A stretch of 35,566 nt of DNA from Oxalobacteraceae bacterium IMCC9480 (GCA_000195205.2 AEPR01000054.1:1-35566); one strand, 5' to 3'; shown: positions 8,611 through 17,532, counted from the stretch's first letter. The notes: generated by a model from the letters alone, not told the origin. Numbers and translations are program-made.

Positions 8611-8621
8611 AGCAGCGCCCG
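8601..8621. terminator. Hairpin between convergent genes
   Basis: CGGGCGCT (8601-8608), loop GAAGC, AGCGCCCG (8614-8621) form a perfect 8-bp GC-rich stem over the stop codon of the crotonase gene and just before the convergent hydroxypyruvate isomerase stop (8626). There is no T tract on either side, so it is at best a weak or Rho-assisted bidirectional terminator, or a 3'-end stabiliser. Confidence 0.4.
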
Positions 8622-8625
8622 CGTG

Positions 8626-9408
8626 TCAGCTTAAGTTGGCTTTCGCGAACCAGCCGAGTCCGTCTTCGGTGCGTCCGCGCGGCCGGTACTCGCAACCGAT
8701 CCAGCCCTCGTAACCCAGTTCGTCCAGCAAGCGGAACAGGTACGGATAGTTGATCTCGCCATCGTCCGGTTCATTGCGTCCCGGCACGCTGGCGATCTGC
8801 ACATGACCGATGTCCGCGATGTGTTTTTTGAACGTGGTGGCCAGGTCACCTTCGACGATTTGCGCATGATAAAAATCCATCTGCACCTTGACGTTGGCCG
8901 CACCGGATTCTTCCCGCAGTGCGTGCGCCTGCGCTTGTGTGTTCAGAAAATAGCCGGGGATATCCCGTGGGTTGATCGGTTCGATCAGCAGCGTCAGACC
9001 ATGCCGGCCGACGGCATGCGCCGCATCGCGCAAGTTGGCCAGATAGGTGGCGCGATACGCAGCCGCATCGGCACCGGCAGGCATCAGTCCGGCCATCATG
9101 TGCAGACGCGTCGTGCCGGTCGCCAGCGCGTACTCGATGGCCCGTGCGACACCCGCACGGCATTCATCCTCACGACCGGGCAGGGCAGCCAGACCGCGTT
9201 CGCCGGCAGCCCAGTCGCCGGTTGGCAAGTTGAAGAGTACGCACTCGAGATGATTTTCCTTGAGCCAAGTCGCCACTTGCGCCGGCGGATAGTCATACGG
9301 AGACAGGAATTCGACTGCACTGAAACCCGCTGCAGCGGCAGCGGCAAAGCGCTGCGGAAAAGCGACCTCGGTGAACATCATCGTGAGGTTGGCGGCAAAT
9401 TTTGGCAT
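8626..9408 (-). CDS. hyi: Hydroxypyruvate isomerase
   Basis: This 260-residue TIM-barrel enzyme interconverts hydroxypyruvate and tartronate semialdehyde in glyoxylate/glycerate metabolism. The N-terminus ([15 protein letters not shown]) is typical of Hyi. The two catalytic glutamates of the family are present: Glu143 in [16 protein letters not shown] and Glu240 in GCEYRPRG. I chose the ATG at 9408 because AGGA lies five bases upstream. An ATG six bases earlier (9414) overlaps that site. It is the last gene of a minus-strand run that also contains a D-2-hydroxyacid dehydrogenase, consistent with 2-hydroxyacid metabolism, although the 60-base gap before it allows a separate promoter. Confidence 0.92.
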   Translation of the reverse strand: MPKFAANLTMMFTEVAFPQRFAAAAAAGFSAVEFLSPYDYPPAQVATWLKENHLECVLFNLPTGDWAAGERGLAALPGREDECRAGVARAIEYALATGTTRLHMMAGLMPAGADAAAYRATYLANLRDAAHAVGRHGLTLLIEPINPRDIPGYFLNTQAQAHALREESGAANVKVQMDFYHAQIVEGDLATTFKKHIADIGHVQIASVPGRNEPDDGEINYPYLFRLLDELGYEGWIGCEYRPRGRTEDGLGWFAKANLS

Positions 9409-9464
9409 GGTCATCCTGATGGCGGAAAGTTTTTCCGATGGGGGCTAAAGAGTGATCTGTCTAC

Positions 9465-9480
9465 CTGTCAGGCCTGACAG
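9465..9480. repeat. Perfect 16-bp palindrome
   Basis: CTGTCAGGCCTGACAG is a perfect palindrome covering the last codons and stop (9468-9470) of the DUF4124-like gene. A second small hairpin, CGGAAA-GTT-TTTCCG (9423-9437), lies between it and hyi. Neither has a terminator-type T tract in the direction of transcription. They could be an operator for hyi, mRNA 3'-end structures, or chance. Confidence 0.6.
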
Positions 9481-9923
9481 TCGAGGGTGTATTGCTCGGC
9501 GATACGGCGCGCCTTGCGTCTGGCTTTCTCGGCGTTGCGGCTTGAGGCGGTGGCAACATCGTCGTCTGCCCATTTGCGGCGTTGCGCCAGGGTCTCGCAT
9601 TTGCGGCGCTGGGCGCTGGCCACGGCGCTGGCATGCAGGCGCTCCTTGCGTTCGGTGCGCTCGGCCTTGCTGCGGTCCGCTTCGAGCCGCTGCAACCGGA
9701 CCTTGTCGGCGGCAGCCCGGCGCAGGGCGTCATCCTGCTCCGCCTTGATCGTGGCGGGCGCGCGCAGGTCAGTGGTCGGCACGGTGGCACCCCCGGCACA
9801 AGCGATATCGCTGTAGGTAACCTTGCCATTGTCGTCGCACCGGAAAGCCGCATGGGCCGACATCGAAGCAGTCAGCATCAGCACGGCCAAGGCGCCACGC
9901 CGGATCAGAAAGGCATGCGCCAT
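9468..9923 (-). CDS. Small periplasmic DUF4124-like protein
   Basis: The product (about 151 aa) has an N-terminal signal peptide (MAHAFLIRRGALAVLMLTA, cleavage after SAHA). A short domain FRCDDNGKVTYSDIACAGGA follows, resembling DUF4124: a small beta segment with two cysteines seen in many betaproteobacterial envelope proteins. The remaining about 100 residues are highly charged, Arg/Ala/Lys-rich and probably a long helix or coiled coil, with cysteines at KCETL and DCQA. Function is unknown. Start is uncertain: a GTG at 9929 overlaps the upstream stop (GTGA) with GGAAGG four bases before it, while the ATG at 9923 gives a cleaner signal peptide. Confidence 0.8.
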   Translation of the reverse strand: MAHAFLIRRGALAVLMLTASMSAHAAFRCDDNGKVTYSDIACAGGATVPTTDLRAPATIKAEQDDALRRAAADKVRLQRLEADRSKAERTERKERLHASAVASAQRRKCETLAQRRKWADDDVATASSRNAEKARRKARRIAEQYTLDCQA

Positions 9924-9925
9924 GT

Positions 9926-11332
9926 TCACACTACCTTCCCTGGATTCATCAGGTTCAGTGGATCAAGCGCGGTCTTGATGCTTTCCATCAGGCGCATTTC
10001 GACCGGCGATTTGTAGCGCCGGATTTCATCGCGCTTCATTGCACCGAGTCCGTGCTCGGCCGAGATCGAGCCACCGAAATGGTCGACGCTGTCATGCACG
10101 ACACGGTTGATGTCGTCCTGTCGCGCAATCAGTGCATCGCCGGCTTCACCGGCCGGCGGCGAGACGTTGTAATGCAGGTTGCCATCGCCGAGGTGGCCGA
10201 AGGTGACCAGCCGGCAGCCCGGGAATGCGGTGGCCAACAGCGCGTCGGTGCGCGTGATGAAGGCGCCGATATCCGAGATCGGGACCGACACGTCGTGCTT
10301 GATGTTCTTGCCTTCGTCGGCTTGCGCGAGCGGGATGTGTTCGCGCAACTGCCACAAGGCTTTCGACTGCGCGATCGACGACGCGACGACCGCATCGTGG
10401 ATCACTTCCTGTTCCAGCGCATCAGCCATCAGCCGTTCCAGCAGCGCTTCGGCATGCTCGACCGATTCGTTGTCGGACAGTTCGAGCAGCACGTATTGCG
10501 GTGACGATTGCGCGAACGGCAGCTTCATTTGCGGGTAATGCGTGGCCACCAGTTGCAGGCAGAAATCCGACATCAGTTCGAAGCCGGTCAGCGTCGCGCC
10601 GCAATGAGCTTGCGCCAGCGTGAGCAGGCGCAGCGCGTCTTCCGGCGTGTTCATCGCCGCCAGTGCCGTCAGGCGGGCTTTCGGTTGCGGATAGAGTTTC
10701 AGGACTGCCGCCGTGATGATGCCCAGCGTGCCCTCGGCACCGATGAACAAATCGCGCAGGTCGAAGCCGGTATTGTCCTTGCGCAGACCGCGCAAGCCGC
10801 TCCAGACTTCGCCTTGTGCGGTGACGACTTCGAGTCCCAGGCATAGGTCACGCATGTTGCCGTAACGCAGAACGGCGGTGCCGCCGGCATTCGTGGCGAG
10901 GTTGCCGCCTATCGTGCAGCTGCCTTCGGCGGCCAGCGATAGCGGGAACAGGCGGTCGGCTGCGCTGGCAGCCTCTTGGACGTGTTGCAGGATGCAGCCG
11001 GCTTCGACTGTCATCGTGTTGTTGATCAGATCGGTCGCGCGGATCGCATTGAGCCGCGTCAGCGACAGCACGACAGCCGTGCCGCTGTCGTCGGGAACGC
11101 TGCCCAGTACCAGGCCGGTATTGCCGCCTTGCGGTACCAGTGGCACGCGATGCGCGTTACACAGACGCACCAGCGCGGCGACTTCATCGGTGCTACCGGG
11201 CTTGAGTACGGCCAGCGCCTTGCCGGTAAAGCGGCGACGCCAGTCGGTTAAATAACCGGCCATGTCGGTGGATTCGACGATCACGTACTGTGCACCGATC
11301 GCGGTGCGGCATTGTTCCAGGAATTCAGTCAT
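9926..11332 (-). CDS. FAD-dependent D-2-hydroxyacid dehydrogenase (GlcD/D2HGDH family)
   Basis: This 468-residue flavoprotein has an N-terminal PCMH-type FAD domain (PLVPQGGNTGLVLGSVPDDSG, residues 64-84; CTIGGNLATNAGG, 139-151) and a C-terminal FAD-oxidase domain. That domain has the metal/substrate motif HLGDGNLHYNV (380-390) and the end motif SAEHGLGAMKRDEI. The family includes D-lactate, glycolate (GlcD) and D-2-hydroxyglutarate dehydrogenases. Length and the HLGDGN...SAEHGLG pattern fit the D2HGDH-like branch best, but the substrate is not proven. It overlaps the DUF2069 gene by four bases and the next gene by about four, so it sits within an operon ending in hyi. Confidence 0.9.
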   Translation of the reverse strand: MTEFLEQCRTAIGAQYVIVESTDMAGYLTDWRRRFTGKALAVLKPGSTDEVAALVRLCNAHRVPLVPQGGNTGLVLGSVPDDSGTAVVLSLTRLNAIRATDLINNTMTVEAGCILQHVQEAASAADRLFPLSLAAEGSCTIGGNLATNAGGTAVLRYGNMRDLCLGLEVVTAQGEVWSGLRGLRKDNTGFDLRDLFIGAEGTLGIITAAVLKLYPQPKARLTALAAMNTPEDALRLLTLAQAHCGATLTGFELMSDFCLQLVATHYPQMKLPFAQSSPQYVLLELSDNESVEHAEALLERLMADALEQEVIHDAVVASSIAQSKALWQLREHIPLAQADEGKNIKHDVSVPISDIGAFITRTDALLATAFPGCRLVTFGHLGDGNLHYNVSPPAGEAGDALIARQDDINRVVHDSVDHFGGSISAEHGLGAMKRDEIRRYKSPVEMRLMESIKTALDPLNLMNPGKVV

Positions 11333-11735
11333 TTGGCAGCTTTTTCAGTGGCTTTGGCGATCACTTCGCGGGTGATTTTCTTGGCGGCTTTCTTGTACGG
11401 TTTCAGGTAGTAGATCACCGAGAAAAAATAGGTACAGACCAGCGCGACTTCGATCCAGCCGAGTGTCGCAGAAAGCGGCACGCGATCGCTGGTGGCGCGC
11501 ACGATGCCTTCCGTGAAATAGATCAGGATCAACATCGATGACCATTGCAGGGTGTAAATGTCACGCTTGATCACGCCGCGCAAAGGCAGCAGTAGCGGGA
11601 TGACTTTGAGCACCATCCACGAACCGCCCGGCCGCAGTGGCGCCAGCCACAGTTCCCAGGCAACGCCGAGGACGATCAGGCCGATCAGGCTGGAGACGGC
11701 AGCGTGGTAGCAGGATTTCTGGAAGGAGGTTTGCA

Positions 11736-11736
<1 letters not shown>
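11329..11736 (-). CDS. DUF2069 inner-membrane protein
   Basis: This 135-residue protein has about four hydrophobic segments (around residues 12-32, 43-52, 66-78 and 93-110) and a basic, Lys/Ala-rich C-terminal tail. Family DUF2069 is small, widespread in beta- and gammaproteobacteria and often sits beside wrbA, as here. No biochemical function is established to my knowledge. Its ATG shares one base with the wrbA stop (TGATG) and its own stop overlaps the following dehydrogenase start, so the three genes are translationally coupled. Confidence 0.85.
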
Positions 11737-12422
<686 letters not shown>

Positions 12423-12460
12423 TCAGCCACCTCTCAGCCACCCACGACCGAGTCTTTTGC

Positions 12461-13777
12461 ATGCCACGAGCCACCCGTTTTTCCTTGATCCGCGGCCTGA
12501 CCTGGGCACAAGTGCGCGACCTGTTCCGCTTCGCCGCGCGCCGCCTCGACGAAGAACATTTGCCGCAGGTTGCCGGTAGCCTGACCTTCACTTCGGTGCT
12601 GGCGCTGGTGCCATTACTGACAATCGCGCTGGCGATCTTTACTGCTTTTCCGCTGTTCAACACCTTTCGCGCGTCGCTGGAAGCGTACTTCGTCCAGAAC
12701 CTGATGCCGAAAGCGATCGCCAATACCGTGCTCGAATACCTGACCCAGTTTGCCGCCAAGTCAACCGGCCTGTCGGCCATCGGCGGCGGCGTGCTGATCG
12801 TCACCGCCGTGGCGATGATGTCGACGATAGACCGGGTCTTCAACCGCATCTGGGGGGTGCGCGTGAGCCGGCCGTTTCTGCAGCGGGTGCTGGTCTACTG
12901 GGCCATCGTCACGCTCGGGCCGCTGCTGATCGGCGTATCGATTTCGCTGACCTCGTATCTGTTCAAGGCCACCAATGGCGTGGTGCTGGCGATCCCGTTG
13001 ATTGGCGCGGTGGCGTACACGATCATTTCGGTGGCACTGACGACCGGTGCCTTTGCGCTGCTCTATGTGTCCGTGCCGAACCGCACCGTCGACTGGCCCG
13101 ATGCGTTGTGGGGCGGCTTGCTGGCCGGGGTCGCGTTCGAAATTGCAAAGCGCGTGTTCGCCACCTACGTGGTCCGGTTTCCAACCTACACGATGGTGTA
13201 CGGCTCGGTGGCGGCGGTGCCGATTTTCCTGCTGTGGATCTACATGTTCTGGATGATCACGCTAGGCGGCGCGTTGCTGGCAGCAGCCTTGCCGGTCGTC
13301 AAATACGAACGCTGGTGGCATGTCGCGCGACCCGGCAGCGCCTTCGTCGATGCGATCGATATCCTGCGCATGCTGTACCGCGCGCGCAGCGTCGCCAGTT
13401 CCGCCGAAGTCAATGCCACGATGATCCGCAACGGCACCCGGCTGGGCTTCGATGAGTCAGAGCAGCTGCTCGAGCAGATGCTGGACGCCGGCTGGGTGGG
13501 ACGCATCCGCAACGAGATCCCCAAGCGGCGACTGCGCTGGGCCAAATCCGACAATGGCAGCCTGGATCGCTGGACCTTGCTGGTCAATCCGCAGCAACTC
13601 AAGCTAGCCGACATCTATCAGCTGTTCGTGTTCGATGCGTTCAGTGCGTCACCGCTGGCGACGCATGTCGAAAGCGCGATCGAGCGGGGTCTCGACCAGA
13701 GCCTGGCCGCGTACTTTGATCACGAGCCGGTGCGGCCGTTCAAGCTGAGTGCGGCGGCGGAGTCCGATGGTTTGTGA
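12461..13777 (+). CDS. yihY: YihY/BrkB family inner-membrane protein (UPF0761)
   Basis: This 438-residue protein has an N-terminal membrane domain of about six helices. Its conserved motif region AGSLTFTSVLALVPLLTIAL (about residues 35-55) and the IWGVR and YGSVAAVPIFLLWIYMFW segments identify the YihY/BrkB family. This family was earlier misnamed RNase BN, and its function is unsettled. A soluble C-terminal domain of about 150 residues, containing winged-helix-like sequence, follows, as in betaproteobacterial members. I chose the ATG at 12461. The frame is open to a TTG at 12365, but that 32-residue stretch overlaps the repeat motif and lacks family similarity. It diverges from wrbA. Confidence 0.88.
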   Translation: MPRATRFSLIRGLTWAQVRDLFRFAARRLDEEHLPQVAGSLTFTSVLALVPLLTIALAIFTAFPLFNTFRASLEAYFVQNLMPKAIANTVLEYLTQFAAKSTGLSAIGGGVLIVTAVAMMSTIDRVFNRIWGVRVSRPFLQRVLVYWAIVTLGPLLIGVSISLTSYLFKATNGVVLAIPLIGAVAYTIISVALTTGAFALLYVSVPNRTVDWPDALWGGLLAGVAFEIAKRVFATYVVRFPTYTMVYGSVAAVPIFLLWIYMFWMITLGGALLAAALPVVKYERWWHVARPGSAFVDAIDILRMLYRARSVASSAEVNATMIRNGTRLGFDESEQLLEQMLDAGWVGRIRNEIPKRRLRWAKSDNGSLDRWTLLVNPQQLKLADIYQLFVFDAFSASPLATHVESAIERGLDQSLAAYFDHEPVRPFKLSAAAESDGL

Positions 13778-13815
13778 TTGATGGTGACGGGGGATGCGGG
13801 GTGATTGCTGGTGAC
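13775..13815. repeat. Imperfect direct repeat after yihY
   Basis: TGATTGATGGTGAC (13775-13788) and TGATTGCTGGTGAC (13802-13815) differ at one of 14 positions and start 27 bases apart, beginning at the last bases of yihY. The role is unknown. It may be a remnant of a duplication at the edge of the inserted toxin-antitoxin module. Confidence 0.6.
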
Positions 13816-13849
13816 CGGTCCGTTTGTTAGATGAACGCAATCGATAAGC

Positions 13850-13874
13850 GTCCCGGTGAGAAGTCTTCCGGGAC
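13850..13874. terminator. Hairpin between yihY and parD
   Basis: GTCCCGG (13850-13856) and CCGGGAC (13868-13874) form a perfect 7-bp stem with an 11-base loop. No T tract follows. It could end the yihY transcript or belong to the parDE control region immediately downstream. Confidence 0.35.
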
Positions 13875-13885
13875 CTCGATGTAAA

Positions 13886-13916
13886 AGATTGACATAGATT
13901 GACGCCCTGCTACCAT
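13886..13916 (+). promoter_or_regulatory. parDE promoter with direct-repeat operator
   Basis: A consensus -35 TTGACA (13889-13894), 16 bases, then TACCAT (13911-13916, 4 of 6) form a good sigma70 promoter 25 bases before the parD ATG. The -35 box is embedded in two exact copies of AGATTGAC (13886-13893 and 13896-13903) with a 10-base period, one DNA turn. Ribbon-helix-helix antitoxins typically bind such repeats, so this is a likely autoregulatory operator. Confidence 0.6.
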
Positions 13917-13941
13917 CGGATTTTGAAATGGAGGGCTTGTC

Positions 13942-14211
13942 ATGGGATTGCATGTATCGTTACCTGAAGAGTTGGAGCGGCTTGTTCACCAGGAAGTTGA
14001 AACAGGCATGTACGGGAGCGCAAGCGAGTTGGTACGGGAAGCCTTGCGCGATTTTTTCGATGATTTGTCCGGTCGCAAAATGGTAGACATGAAAGATCTG
14101 CGCCAAGAGATGCAAATACGGCGGCACCAAGCCTTAAAAAACCTCGATAACTTGCAGAGCGTTGAAGCCGCTTTTCAGGAATTGTCTGACAAGCATAAGC
14201 TTGAAGCATGA
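13942..14211 (+). CDS. parD: ParD-type antitoxin
   Basis: This 89-residue protein opens with a ribbon-helix-helix domain: strand GLHVSLPEELERLV, then helices around GMYGSASELVREALRDFF (residues 28-45). This is typical of the ParD/CC2985 antitoxins. The charged C-terminal part (DLRQEMQIRRHQALKNLD onward) would wrap the toxin. A strong ribosome binding site GGAGGG (13930-13935) is six bases before the ATG. The stop overlaps the toxin start (ATGA). Codon use is less GC-biased than in neighbouring genes, consistent with horizontal acquisition. It neutralises ParE and represses its own operon by family analogy. Confidence 0.88.
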   Translation: MGLHVSLPEELERLVHQEVETGMYGSASELVREALRDFFDDLSGRKMVDMKDLRQEMQIRRHQALKNLDNLQSVEAAFQELSDKHKLEA

Positions 14212-14495
14212 CCTTTCGCGGCATTCTGACAGAAGAAGCGAAGGCAGAGCTCGATCATGAGATTGCTTATTCAAAAGAGCGTTGGGGGACACGGCAAGCG
14301 ACCGTGTACAAGCGTGAACTTTTGGAACGAGTGCGCAAGATTGTCCGTAACCCATTGCTGTATCCAATCAATCCAGACCTGGGAGACGGCTTGCGCTGTG
14401 CGCGACACAAAGGCAACTACATCATCTACGCGCTCGATGAAGAAAAAAAAGTAATTTTATTCTTGGGATTTCCGAGCATTTACAGGCAACGATGA
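14208..14495 (+). CDS. parE: ParE/RelE-superfamily toxin
   Basis: This 95-residue toxin overlaps parD by four bases. The fold signature is visible: helical N-terminus LTEEAKAELDHEIAYSKERWG, central NPLLYPINPDLGDGLRCARHKGNY region, and the C-terminal strand ILFLGFPSIYRQR. ParE members poison DNA gyrase and RelE members cleave mRNA. YIIYALDEEKKVILFLGFPSIYRQR resembles ParE more than RelE, but the target is inferred only. Length is complete for the family and no frameshift or early stop is seen, so the module looks functional. Confidence 0.88.
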   Translation: MTFRGILTEEAKAELDHEIAYSKERWGTRQATVYKRELLERVRKIVRNPLLYPINPDLGDGLRCARHKGNYIIYALDEEKKVILFLGFPSIYRQR

Positions 14496-14808
14496 AATAG
14501 ATAGCTGGCTAATGACAGTGCCTGGAAACTGGCGCCTCCGGGACAAACAGGTTCGCGTGAAGCCCTGCAATCCTGACGCTGCACGTGCAATGTTCACCGC
14601 CAGTTCCGGGGCATTGCGGTACCCCATTCTGCTCGCGCAATCTCTTTACTTATAAGTTCAGCGCAACATAAGCGCGAACACGCGAAGCAGCGACGAATGC
14701 CACGACATCCAAAAATCCCCCGGGAGGCGGTTTCGTCCTGTTCCTGCTTTGCCGAGTATTCCAATGCCAAAGAAAAAGCCCTTGTACCATCTTGCTCACG
14801 TTGTAATG
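14496..14808. other. Non-coding stretch after parDE
   Basis: About 313 bases contain no gene that I can support. A 72-codon minus-strand frame (14594-14812) has no recognisable similarity or ribosome binding site and runs over the neighbouring hydrolase stop. Composition is more AT-rich than the flanks, like the parDE genes. No terminator, transposase remnant or clear inverted repeat was found. Confidence 0.55.
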
Positions 14809-15621
14809 TCACGCCTTCAACACGGCAAACCCGAACAAGTTGGCCAGCACCGCATCCGGCTGTTCAGCCATCAACGCATGGCCACAACCGGCTAGTCTTT
14901 CGACCCGTGCCGCCGGTATTGCCGCGATCAGTGCGGCACTGGCACGCGGCGGCGTCATCTGGTCTTGCTGCGCCAGCAAAAAGAGCGTCGGGCAGGTCAC
15001 GGCAGCCGCTGCCTCCATGCCCTGCGCATAGCTGTTGCAGGCAACAAAATCAGTATGAAAAAGTGCTACCGGATTAGCAGCCGCCAGTCGCTGCATCAGT
15101 CGCTGGTTGCCACCGGTGACCGAAAATCCCGGCCCCGGTGACGACGGTTTTTGCGCGATGCCGGAATGCGACCAGATATTGACCATGTCGATGGCACGCG
15201 GCTCGTCGTGCAGCGCCGCGTCGAGCAATGCCTCCGACACCTTCATCGGATATGCACACGCCAGCAGCGCCAGCTTGTCGACCCGCGCCGGCGCGCGGTG
15301 CGCGGTTTCCAGCGCGATCAGCGAGCCCATGCTGTGACCGATCAGCATCGCGTGCGTGACGCCGGCCGCACCGAGCACCGCCAGCAGCCAGTCGGCCATC
15401 GCCTCGACCGAGTCCAGCGGCGCACCCTTGCTGCGGCCGTGGCCGGGCAGGTCGATGGCCAGCACGCCAAAGCCATGATGGGCAAAGTAACGCGTCTGCA
15501 GGATCCAGACCGAGTGGTCGTGCTGCGCGCCGTGGAGAAACACAGCGGTCGGCAATGCGGCATCGAAAGCCTTGCCGCCGGTGTAGCAATAGGCATCATG
15601 GCCGGCAACGTTGAGCAGCAT
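14809..15621 (-). CDS. Alpha/beta hydrolase
   Basis: This 270-residue alpha/beta-hydrolase fold protein has an oxyanion-hole motif FLHGAQHDH (residues 28-36), the nucleophile elbow GHSMGS with Ser97, an acid near LAQQDQMTPP and a catalytic His in GCGHALM near the C-terminus. The triad is therefore complete. The substrate is unknown; relatives are esterases, C-C hydrolases and epoxide hydrolases. It starts one base after the metY stop, and GAAAGGAG overlapping that stop serves as ribosome binding site, so it is co-transcribed with metY. It is not a MetX-type acyltransferase: it is too short and lacks that family's typical motifs. Confidence 0.88.
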   Translation of the reverse strand: MLLNVAGHDAYCYTGGKAFDAALPTAVFLHGAQHDHSVWILQTRYFAHHGFGVLAIDLPGHGRSKGAPLDSVEAMADWLLAVLGAAGVTHAMLIGHSMGSLIALETAHRAPARVDKLALLACAYPMKVSEALLDAALHDEPRAIDMVNIWSHSGIAQKPSSPGPGFSVTGGNQRLMQRLAAANPVALFHTDFVACNSYAQGMEAAAAVTCPTLFLLAQQDQMTPPRASAALIAAIPAARVERLAGCGHALMAEQPDAVLANLFGFAVLKA

Positions 15622-15622
15622 G

Positions 15623-16942
15623 TCAGGCTCCTTTCGGGATGCGTTGCGAGGCCTTCAGGCCGATGGCCAGGTCCTCGATCAGGTCGTCGATATCTTCGAG
15701 TCCGACCGACAGCCGCATCGTGCCTTCGGTAATCCCGGAGGCCAGAAGCTGGCCGGTCGGTACACGAAAATGTGTGGTCGAGGCCGGATGGATGACCAGC
15801 GATTTCGCATCGCCGACATTGGCCAGGTGCGAGAAAATTTTGAGTGCCTCGACGAAGCGCTGGCCGGCTGCGCGGTCGCCCTTGATGCTGAACGTGAAGA
15901 CTGCACCGCAGCCTTTCGGCAGCAGTTTTTTGGCCAGTGCATGATCCGGATGCGATGGCAGTTCCGGATACGAGACCGATTCCACGGCCGGATGCGCGAC
16001 CAGGAAGTCGACCACCTTGCGGGTATTGGCAACATGCCGGTCCATGCGCAAACCCAGGGTTTCGATGCCCTGCAAAATCGCGAATGCATTGTGCGGACTC
16101 ATCACGGCACCGAAGTCGCGCAAGCCTTCGCGACGCGCCCGCAGCGCGAACGGCGCGACCGTCGATTCTTCCGAAAACACCATGCCGTGGAAGCCATCGT
16201 AGGGTTCGCACAGTTCGGCGAAACGGCCGGTTTTTTCGTAGGCCAGTTGCCAGTCGAAGGTGCCACCATCGACCAGCAGGCCGCCGATGGCAGTGCCGTG
16301 GCCGCACAGGAATTTGGTGGCCGAATGAAAAATCAGGTCGGCACCATGATCGAACGGACGCAGCAGGTAGGGCGTCGTGAAGGTCGCATCGACCATCAGC
16401 GGTAGATAGTGTTCATGCGCCAGCGCTGCAACGCGGTCAATGTCGAGCACGTCGAGGCCGGGATTGCCCAGGGTTTCGGCGAACAGGACCTTGGTGTTTG
16501 GACGGATCGCGGCGCGCCAGGCATCGAGGTCGCGCGGATCGACGAAGGTGGTCTCGATGCCGAAGCGTTTGAGCGTATAGCCGAGCAGATTTTGCGAGCC
16601 GCCGTACAGCGCGCGCGAAGCGACGATGTGCGAACCGGCCCCGGCAATCGTCACCAGACCGAGGTGCATTGCGGCCTGGCCGCTGGCAGTGGCCAGGCCG
16701 GCTACGCCGCCTTCGAGCGCGGCGATGCGCTCTTCCAGCACCGCGTTGGTCGGATTCGAAATGCGCGAATACACATGGCCGGAACGCTCCATGTTGAACA
16801 GTGACGCGGCATGGTCGGAGTCCTTGAAGACGAAGGAACTGGTCAGGTAGATCGGTGTGGCGCGTGCGCCGGTGGCGGGGTCGGGGGCGGCACCGGCGTG
16901 CAGTGCAAGGGTATCGAATCCGGGGTACTGGGGTCCGCTCAT
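15623..16942 (-). CDS. metY: O-acetylhomoserine sulfhydrylase family (MetY), PLP enzyme
   Basis: This 439-residue Cys/Met-metabolism PLP enzyme has the MetY-type N-terminus (GFDTLALHAGAAPDPATGAR), YSRISNPTNAVLEERIAALEG, the SGQAA PLP-phosphate region (87-91) and the Schiff-base lysine Lys210 in SATKFLCGHG. The family makes homocysteine from O-acetyl- or O-succinylhomoserine and sulfide. The length (about 430-440) and insertions separate it from the roughly 390-residue MetB/MetZ enzymes. AGGAGA lies nine bases before the ATG. I looked for a SAM-type riboswitch in the 143-base upstream gap and saw none. The hydrolase gene follows after one base. Confidence 0.9.
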   Translation of the reverse strand: MSGPQYPGFDTLALHAGAAPDPATGARATPIYLTSSFVFKDSDHAASLFNMERSGHVYSRISNPTNAVLEERIAALEGGVAGLATASGQAAMHLGLVTIAGAGSHIVASRALYGGSQNLLGYTLKRFGIETTFVDPRDLDAWRAAIRPNTKVLFAETLGNPGLDVLDIDRVAALAHEHYLPLMVDATFTTPYLLRPFDHGADLIFHSATKFLCGHGTAIGGLLVDGGTFDWQLAYEKTGRFAELCEPYDGFHGMVFSEESTVAPFALRARREGLRDFGAVMSPHNAFAILQGIETLGLRMDRHVANTRKVVDFLVAHPAVESVSYPELPSHPDHALAKKLLPKGCGAVFTFSIKGDRAAGQRFVEALKIFSHLANVGDAKSLVIHPASTTHFRVPTGQLLASGITEGTMRLSVGLEDIDDLIEDLAIGLKASQRIPKGA

Positions 16943-17085
16943 GGGGCTGTGTCTCCTGTCTGGAATGGCTGAATCCTAGCACTTGCGGCAGGGCACCCCG
17001 GCAGTATCCGGAAGCGCGCTAGATTTTTCGACCTGCTTGCGCTACATTGCAAACGATAGAACAACAACGAGCCGGGACACGAAAA

Positions 17086-17532
17086 ATGAAAGTATCTGAA
17101 ATCCTGCAAGTCAAGGGCAACATCCTCTACACCGTCACTCCCGAAACACCAATGCTCGAAGCAGTCATCACGATGGCCGAAAAAGATATCGGCTCGCTGG
17201 TTGTCATGGAGTTCGGCGAACTGGTCGGCATGCTGAGCTTTCGCGAAGTCATGAAAACACTGCACGAAAACGGCGGTGAAATCGGCAAGACCCTGGTGCG
17301 CAAGCACATGGATGACCATCCGATCACGGTCACGCCGGAAACCGAAATCAATGAAGTGCGCCGCCTGATGCTGGAGCGTCATGCACGCTACGTACCAGTC
17401 CTTGACGCCAAGATGCTGCTGGGCGTGATTTCGTTTTATGACGTCGCCCGCGCTGTCGTCGAAGCGCAGAGTTTCGAAAACAAAATGCTGAAAGCCTACA
17501 TCCGCGACTGGCCTGCCGAAGGCGACGAATAA
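17086..17532 (+). CDS. CBS-domain pair protein
   Basis: This 148-residue protein consists almost entirely of two CBS domains (about residues 8-62 and 74-130), a Bateman module that usually binds adenosyl nucleotides. Typical segments are TPETPMLEAVITMAEKDIGS, and in the second domain TVTPETEINEVRRLMLERHA with RYVPVLDAKMLLGVISFYDV. There is no attached catalytic or transport domain, so it is probably a free-standing sensor. The ATG at 17086 gives the family-like start MKVSEIL. The frame extends to a TTG at 17047 without support. It diverges from metY. Confidence 0.88.
   Translation: MKVSEILQVKGNILYTVTPETPMLEAVITMAEKDIGSLVVMEFGELVGMLSFREVMKTLHENGGEIGKTLVRKHMDDHPITVTPETEINEVRRLMLERHARYVPVLDAKMLLGVISFYDVARAVVEAQSFENKMLKAYIRDWPAEGDE

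Noticed and set aside
14594-14812. 72-residue minus-strand open frame after parE
   Set aside because: No ribosome binding site, no recognisable sequence, and it overlaps the hydrolase gene end.
14809-15621. MetX-type homoserine acyltransferase beside metY
   Set aside because: At 270 residues it is too short and has a plain GHSMGS elbow; MetX proteins are longer with different motifs.
17027-17048. TTCGAC/TACATT as a promoter for the CBS gene
   Set aside because: The spacer would be only 10 bases, far too short.
16943-17085. SAM or SAH riboswitch upstream of metY
   Set aside because: The 143-base gap shows none of the conserved core sequences or helices I know for these classes.
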